DNA of 64,000 nucleotides from Pterobdella sp. o SKG-2022. Lineage: Eukaryota; Annelida; Clitellata; Hirudinida; Piscicolidae. The position numbers and the translations under genes were made by a program. The number at the start of each line of letters is the position of its first letter. Position 1 is the first letter of the stretch. The stretch is taken from contig OZ038320.1 of the NCBI GenBank assembly GCA_964035795.1, positions 16,324,589 to 16,388,588 on the forward strand. The letters run 5' to 3'. This document shows positions 24,301 to 33,300 of this stretch, piece after piece. The notes under the pieces are model-generated. The model did no database searches and was not told the origin of the DNA. It saw nothing but the letters and a program-made list of their open reading frames with translations.

Positions 24301-27300
24301 TATTTTTTACTGTTTTTTTTTAAATCAAAAAGCAAAATTTTTATTCTTCTATTGGATTAAAATATATTATAGAAAAGTTGGGTTGTTAAAAAAGTGCATT
24401 ATATTAATTATTTTTAATATCCTCAGAACCATTCTAATCATCGTCGAGGCCATTGTTACTATGTTTCAAAACCCCAATAATGTAACAATTGTTTTCCTAC
24501 TTGGCTTTAAATAAATTTATTTAATAACTTCATACCGTTTAGTGGATATATTTTTGAATATATTTCAACGAATCTTTTGTCATATGGAAGTGTAAAAAAT
24601 GGTTTTTAGAAGATAGAAGTGCTGAGCTTGGAAGGCCTCAAGTTGCGACATGACTCAATGACTTTCGTCAACTCCTTAGTAACCAATAACAAACTTTCTT
24701 ATCTGGATCTCAGGTGTTTATTATATTATTAATCTAATTAGACTGTACATTATTAGTAAAAAAAAAAATGTGACTCAATTTTTAAATTAAAAGCTTTGAC
24801 TTTGAAGTTTGCTCAAATTACAGTAAACCTCGCTTATGTCGGATTCGTATAAGTCGGAAATTCGTTTATCTCAGACTAAATTTATGGAATGTTCAAATGA
24901 CTATAAATTTAAATTGAAAATTTTTTCATAAGTCGGATTCTATAAGTCGGGTTTTCGCCTATATCGGAAAAAATTCATTAGTACATTTACTTTGATTCTT
25001 GTGCATTTAACCCTGCTTAAGTCGGACGTTCGAAAATTTCCGTTTAATTTTTTTTCAAAATTTATTTATTCAATAGTTTCAAATTTTGTTTCTTCTTTAT
25101 CCAATTTAAAAAAAAAAATTTTCAATTTTTACTTTTTGTTCTATGCTATGGCTGCTTGGCGGCACTTAGTCGAGACTTGTTTGAAACATCAGTATGGTTA
25201 ATAAAACAACAATCGAAGGAAAAATACAGACTAAAGCATACAAGAAGAAGTTGCAGATAATCAATTATGTGGATGCCAACAAATCAATGAAGCTGAAAGA
25301 TATTGCTGCACATTTTAGTTTGAGTACAAGCACCTTGAGTGACATCATGAAAAACCGGGAGAAAATTGAACCAGAGTGTGTCAGTCCGGATGCCAGGGCA
25401 ACTGCCGTTAAAAGAACTTGTACTGTGACTCATCCCGATGTTGACAAAGCAATGATTCTTTGGTTTAGACAAATGTCTTTACGGCCAGATCTTCGAATTG
25501 ATGGATGTATGCTTTTACAACAAGCTAACAAGTTTCGCTTGAAAATCCACCCAGATGACACCACACCAATATCCGCTTCATGGATTGACAGGTTCAAAAA
25601 GAGATATGACATTGTCCGTGTACATAAGGCTGGTGAGTCAGGCGAAGTGGATACTGAAGTTGTGCGTCATTAGAAAAAGGACAAGTTAAATGGATTTTTG
25701 CAGAGGTACAGGCCATCTGAGATTTATGAGAAGTTTTTTTTGGAAGCTTCTTCTAGACAACTTTCTTGGTTTTGCAGAGAAGACTTACCATGGGACAAAA
25801 CAGCCAAAAACTAGACCCACTGAATTTGTGGGTGCCATTATGGATGGGTCAGATAAATTGCCTTTATTTGTCATTGGCAAGAGCAAGAGACCACGTGCCT
25901 TCAAAAGTGTCACTGTACCGGTGGAATACACAGCGAACAAAAAAGCATGGATGACAGGAGCATTATTTAAAGATTGGATGAAAAAACTGCACAGGAGGAT
26001 GCGATTTGAAGGCCGACACATAGCCCTCCTTGTGACAATTGCCTAGCTCACCCTTTCATAGAAATGAGCAATGTAAAATTGATTTTTTTGCCACCAAACA
26101 CTAAAAGTGTCACTCAGCCAATGGATGCTGGCATCATAAAGAATCTTAAATTTCCTTATCGCTTTATTTATGTTTTGGCCAACAGACATCTGGAAACTGC
26201 GGATAATGACACACCCTTCTTTTGGGATATAATAGATGACGTCATTGCCTTGAAGAGAGCCTGGATGAAAGTGACAGCACAAAGTATAGCAAACTGATAC
26301 ATGAATGCTAGATTCAAGGCTTCAGAGGAAGCCTATTTGACCCAAACATTACAAGAAGAGATCTCAGCTGCTTCTTTCAGGAATATTTGGGACCAGCTGT
26401 CATTATTTTATGGTGACAGTGTGTGCCAAATCGACGACTATCTGGCTGTTGATGAGAATGCAGCAACTTCATTCATCATGACATATGAGGAGATAATCAA
26501 TGCTGTCTAAATTGCTACAGGGAATGCTAGTGACAATGATCAAGATGATGAAGATGAAAATGAAGAGCAGCCAAAAATTAGACTGGCAGATGCATACTGA
26601 GCACTTCGTACACATTGAATATATGGCCTGCAGATACAGGACCATGCCATGGAAGACGTCACAAATCAGTATGAAGATGTCCTTCTGGGAATAAGTCAAA
26701 ACAATTTCAAGCAGAAAAAGTTAACCGAATACTTTAAATGAATGACTCAGGAAATTCAATGTTGTTGCAGTTTTAAATTAATTTTGATATACTGAATAAA
26801 TGCACTATGAAACTCACTGTTGTTTCAAAATTACTTTTTTATTAGTGAATAAAATACGTTATTGTGGTTACAGTATCTCATTAGTCTGAGTTTGTGATTA
26901 TAGTGTTTGAATAACTAATTATTGCTTAACGATGGACATGTTTTGCTGAATAAAGTTTGCCTTCGCCTAAGTCGGATCTTCGCCTAATTCGATTTTTTTT
27001 GCTTGGCTCATTTGAATCCAATTTATGCAAGGTTTACTGTATTTGCTAAAATAGAATTAAAAAAAAACAGTAGACTGCGCTAACTGTCCGCTCTGGCAGT
27101 TCTAAAACACCATTTCTAAAATACGCGTTTTTATTAAATTAATAGCAAATAAAATTTAATTGTTCGGTAATATTAACATTGATCAATATATGAAAAAAAT
27201 TGGCCATTTTTAAAATTTTATTGAATTTAGAATCATCAAAATTACTCATATTTTTTCGAAAGTGTTTTTAGAGACATCTTAATATATTTTCAATAATTAT

Positions 27301-30300
27301 TTCTTTGAAAGTGCGTCAAAATAGGAGATTTTTCATAAATTTATTTAAAGCCATAAACCTCTACTTTTCGACAAGTTTGGCTTTATGATCTACTTTAGCG
27401 AAAAAGTCAATTTTATAACTGGTTATTGAGCAATTCAAAAGTTATTGAACTTAATTGTATTCTTTTTTTTTAATATTTAATATTTTCAAATACATTAGAA
27501 CATAAATTATATTTTCTAGCCCTTCATAATAAATTCGTATCATAAACTCAAATAATGTAAGCAAAGTATCACTATGCCAACGAATTATTTTCTGTTATAT
27601 CACATCTAAAATTTATTTCTTTTTTAATTTTTATAAATACTTCAAATTTTCAAAATCACATTTATTCACTCAATTTTATGAGTACTATAAATAGCATCCT
27701 CTTCGAAACTGACACTTGGTTTTTCAAAAATTAATTTAAAAATTTTTTGCTTTTCTATTTGATGGTTATATAATTTTGATTTGTTTAAATGTGGATTTTC
27801 AAGTGGTAACATGATGGGAGATGCAGGAGTAAAGGCCTTGTCGAAGGCACTCTTCCTCAATACCACACTACAAACTGTCATCATAGACTACAACCAACTT
27901 TCTCCTGCTTCCTTTTTTTACTTGGCTTCTGCTCTTGAAAGGCATTGTTTTAAAATTTCCATTATTCATTCAATCTTTCAAATTTTTTTAAAAATTTTTG
28001 ATGTTATTGCTATTATTTCATACCAAAGCTATTAGTTCCAATTCTAATTTGTTCCAAAATTTATTATTATTGAAAAAAATATTTTTTGGTTCATAATTAA
28101 CTTAAATAGCAAAGACCGGCGTTTCAAGTTATGGTTTTGATATCGATATTAGTATTTGGAATAATTTAATTGGGCTTCCACTGTTATGAAATGTGAGGGA
28201 GGCTTGCACCTTTATAAAGTCTGGATGTGGATCTAAATTTCGTGACTTTTATAATTATTATTTTAAAAGTGCCTGTTAGGCCTACTGTCGCCTATTGGAG
28301 TTATACAAATTTTTACGAATTTTTATTTTGGGCCAGCTTGGTAATGGTGCCTCATATTTGCTTCATTTCCTTAAGCTCTGCTCATAGTGTTCGACGTCAT
28401 GTTTTTTGGTGGCTTCGTTTTCTTTTTCCTTCTGGTGTCTAATGAAAAGCTATGGAGCTATGTTTGCTTTGCTTTTAAGACATGACCAATCCATTGCCAT
28501 CGTCTTTTCATGATAATGATGGTAGCCATGTTTTTTTGATGATAACGGAAAAAAGATCATTTTTTGACATGGTATCATGTCAGTAAATTCTCAGAATGCT
28601 TCGCAAACTTTGTGTACAAGAGGCTGACAGTTTATTGATATTTTTCTTTGTCACTTTTCAACACTCAGTTCCATACAAAAGCACAGGCAGAAAACAGGTC
28701 TTGTACAGCTTGATTTTGGTGCTGACAGTGTACTGGGAGGACTTTCATACAGTCGTCACGCTCCTAAAAGCGTTTTTTTACTTTGTTGAGCCTAATTTTA
28801 AGATTTTTTTTGCACCACCATCTATACTCAAAATGCTACCATGATATGCAAACTCATCTGTACTACAAATATTCTGTTTTTCAAACTGCACTGGGGTTGG
28901 TGATGGCACGTTGATGGTCATGACTTCAGTTTTTTTCTGGCTGATCTTGAGTCTAACCTGCTGGTTTGTGGAAAACAGTTTGTCTGTTATATCCTGCATG
29001 TGACGATATGTGTGGGAAATTAGTGCTAGATTATCTGCGAAATCCAGGTCATTTAATGTAAAAAAAGGAGTCCACCTGATTCTTGACATAGTTTTCATTT
29101 GGCTTTGTTAAAACCAATTGTCGAAACGGAAGAACTCAAATTCCATTAAGTTTCAAGTCAAATGCCTTTATTGAAAGTTCTATAAAAAATAGTTTTAAAT
29201 GAGTATTTTTATTTCGTCTTGTAAAATCTATCGAGTACGCAATTAAACCCCAGTTTGAAAAACCAAATAATTCATTTACTCATTATTTTAGTTCTAATCT
29301 TAAAAAATAAAAATTAAATTTTTTTTAAGTAGAAAAAAATATGACCAACTAAAATTATGACAAAAATTAGTTACCTTCAATCTACTTCATTTTCATGCTA
29401 TCTAATCTGGAATTTTTCGTATAAATAAATTTTTTTCAATTTAAAATTTAATACACTTAAAAAATCAAAAATACTTTTCTATATAGCTATAAACATTTCA
29501 ATTGTCAATTCAAACGAAATGAAACAGGAACGCTTCCCTTAAATATATTCCATTCCCTTTGAATGATATGATGCTGATGGCGAAAACGTCAATTGAAAGA
29601 GCTGAAAAAATTTGGAAAAAGGTGCATTTTGAGTTTTTTTTGAGAAAAATCGAATAAAATTTTTTAAAATAATTAACATATAAATAATTTTTGAATCCTT
29701 GGCATGACGTTAAATTGCGCCGAACTTAGCGTCTCCAAATTGAGACTGCTTTTCTGTTATAACTTGGATAACAGTAGACTTTGGTAGCAGGTATCGACAA
29801 ACTGATATTCTGGTATCGTTCTTATTTGGCTTGGCAGATGATCCTTCTATATGTTGACAACTGTAAGGTAAACTGCCCAAGTGTGGGAACGGCGAAATTT
29901 GAATTCGATAATTTCAAGTTGAACGTTAGGTCGGGCTGGCAGTCTGTGAAAATTTGGTCAATCAAATGTTTTTTTTTATTAATTACCCTAGAATAGTATC
30001 ATAACCTAGGCTGACTGCTGTCAATCTCAGTTACTGGGACATGTACAGCATTATAACCTAATTAGATTTTTTTAAACATTTGAGAAAAGAAAGTGATTTT
30101 TTTCAATTCTAGGAAGCAAATTTTTTCATTACAAAGCTTTTACGAAAGTTATATATACTTTATATTGTCAGGTGCTAAAATGCATATAAATACATTTTGT
30201 TAGCACCCGGCTTGTATTCGAAATCTGATTTTCAAATTATTTTTTCTGCTTTCTGGATTCTGCATGTTTTCAATTTTTATAAAAGTTTTTAAATCTTATT

Positions 30301-33300
30301 AAATAATTATTTTAATAAATATGAACTTTCCTTTTAATTCATAAAAAATCTTCGAAATTTCATTCTTAATCGTAAGTTTTAATCTTACCGATAGAATAAA
30401 TATAATGAATAGATAAAACTTGTATGTATTTCAAATTAAGGTTTTTTTGCCATGTTTTAAATCCCATCTAAAAATTTTAATTCTCTCGCATCAAGGCGCA
30501 GAGTGGTTAAATATTAGTAGGACTAATAGAAGAATAGCTATGGACTTGATGTGTTAATAAGGTTTATATAAGCAACTAAAATTTAAAAAATAAAATTCAT
30601 GTCTATCTAGAAACAAACAAATGTTTCTGGATAAAAAAGGAAAAAAATGCCATGACTGGTATGACATGATATTTTCATGTCTTATCGTAAAATGTTAAAT
30701 CAATGCGAAGAAAAGCTTCTGACGTGGAGGAAACCGTGACGAGGAGGAGAGTCGATCTATTTTGTCTGCAAGAGTCTTGTTATAAGACCGCTTTGAAATT
30801 TTTTGCAGTCAGAGACTTTCGATATAAATCTGTGGAAATTATTAGAACACTGGTGGTGTAAGACTTGCTTACAAGTGGTGAAAGAAAGTGCTTGAGGTGA
30901 TTAGAGTTTCTCATATATCATTATATAAGAAGAATCTTTGAGACTGTTGTGTTTCTTTTGGTGAGTGTCTATACACCTCAATCTAACCATGATGAGAATA
31001 TAAGATTAATTCTATGATGTGCTACAATCCACAATAGCTGGTTTCAAACTTGGAACAGCTAATAATATGTAGAGGTTTGAATGGCTATTATGATCATATT
31101 CTACTGTTTTTGAGGATGTGTATGGTGACAGGCTTTCGAAAAGAGAAACCATGAAAGTAAGAAAAAGCTGGAATTTGCTAATACTAATGAGCTGGTAGTT
31201 GTTAACTGTTGCTTCGAGAAGTGGTTTGAACATCTAGTTACATACAAATCAAGAGCTTGTAAGAACCAAATCGACTACCTATTGTAGAAGAGAAGTTTAG
31301 AGGAATGATCTCTAATGTGAAAATGATTGTTGGGGAAGAGGGGGAGTCAATGACTTCAAGGTTTGCATTCATTCTTATCTCAAAAGGTTTCGAAGCTGAG
31401 AGAATTAACGAAAACAACTAAATTTTCTAATGTTTCCAAATCTGAAATCCAAGAGACACATTTGAAGAATACTTACAAAACTCCAATTAAACATTTTATT
31501 TATTTAAACGAAAATTTGATTCATGCCGCAAAACAAATTTTTAAGTGTGCAAAAAATACCTGAAATAATTATATGTGGTAATGAGATAATAATGTTCAGA
31601 AAGCTGGTTTTGATGAATGAAAATGCTTCAAAGAATGGAAGGCTGATTCAAACTTGAAGGAAGATTCACGCAAGAAACACGGCAGACTAAAAAATATTTA
31701 AGACGAAAAAAAGGAAGCTAGACATGGCTTGTGATGATCCTTTTAGTTGTTCTGCTAAAGTTTGATATAGGTCTTTCAACATAGTCCTTTTTTCGCTGAT
31801 GAATAATAGACTTTAGAAAGTTTATTTGATTGATAAGGTAAAATAACNNNNNNNNNNNNNNNNNNNNNNNNNNNNNNNNNNNNNNNNNNNNNNNNNNNNN
31901 NNNNNNNNNNNNNNNNNNNNNNNNNNNNNNNNNNNNNNNNNNNNNNNNNNNNNNNNNNNNNNNNNNNNNNNNNNNNNNNNNNNNNNNNNNNNNNNNNNNN
32001 NNNNNNNNNNNNNNNNNNNNNNNNNNNNNNNNNNNNNNNNNNNNNNNGTTTGTATATATACTTTCCAAATACTCAAATATTGTCAGGCAACGCTTGAACT
32101 AATGGATTGTAGTTCGACTGACGAGCAGTATACTTTCATCAAATCAAATTTTCAAAGTGCTATTTATGGTCATTTTGCATCAATAAAACATTCCTGTGTT
32201 TTGCAACGATCTACAATCATCAAATCTCTTCTTTTAACGGTTCTTCCTTCGTCAATTGATAAGGCTATCCAAGAAGCTGTAAGTTTCCGTGAACCTTTCG
32301 TTTTTGATCTTTCATCATTACAAATTTTTTCGAATACCCTAATTATACGGTTTTTTGTTTGGTTGGGAATACGAAATTAAACTTTGACCAATTGATTATA
32401 CAGAAAAGACTATGCGTTGAATTAGTCAATCATTTGAACAAGAAATGTCTTTTAAAAGAGAATGATTTTGAGCATTTGAAGATGGACAAAATGGTTGCGA
32501 TAAAAAAAGAATTTGACACTCAAATTAACGATAATTCTGGCAAAGAGTTAACAGAAATTGTTAGTTTATTTAATATAAATTATCAAATTATCATTAAAAT
32601 TTTTCATTGGATATGAGGTTCTTATAAAGATCAGCATATATTCACTATATTCACTCTGCTATTCCGCAGGACCGACGTGCAAGCAGCAAAGTTAGCAGGC
32701 CTATTTCCAGCTATGGTTCATACTTGCATTTGAAATTAGTTATTAATATTTTGCAGCAAATTAATTATTTTGGTTTAAATATACAAATTTTAATTAATCA
32801 TTCAAAAGCATCAGATTTTTTTAATTAGGGAAATAGTTGGATTGTTCAAAGTATATGTATATATTTTCGCATATTTCAAATTTCTAAATGATTTTTTTAT
32901 TTAAAATTACTTTTTTTTTCCCAATGATAATGGTCATAATGAATTTTTCAAATTAATCTTGTTTCAGCTGCCAATACTGAGTTTTTTTTGGCAATTAATA
33001 TCTTCGATCATCATCCATCAAAATCTTTTGAAGCAACTTTGAAATCGCCGTCAGTTGGCGCAGAAAACAAATTGAAGAGTTTATCAGGTTCTTTAGAAAA
33101 TTTAGACTCTTTATCTTTTGGTTTGGATGAAATTACGTTATTAAGCAGTTCTTCGCCGCCTTTAACTCATTTGAACAAAAGCAGACCTCGTAGGACCAAA
33201 GCCTCATCAAGGTTTAATTTGAGTGAAAGCAACATGGAAGATGATATTGTTGTAGCAGAATGTAAAAAAGTTGGTTCAACACCTTTTCGAAACAAAATAA

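Noticed and set aside
31363..31563. 66-codon plus-strand ORF as a CARMIL helical exon
   Set aside because: Its end (ENLIHAAKQIFKCAKNT) and the following WNEEV words fit a LINE linker, and its neighbours are LINE endonuclease blocks.
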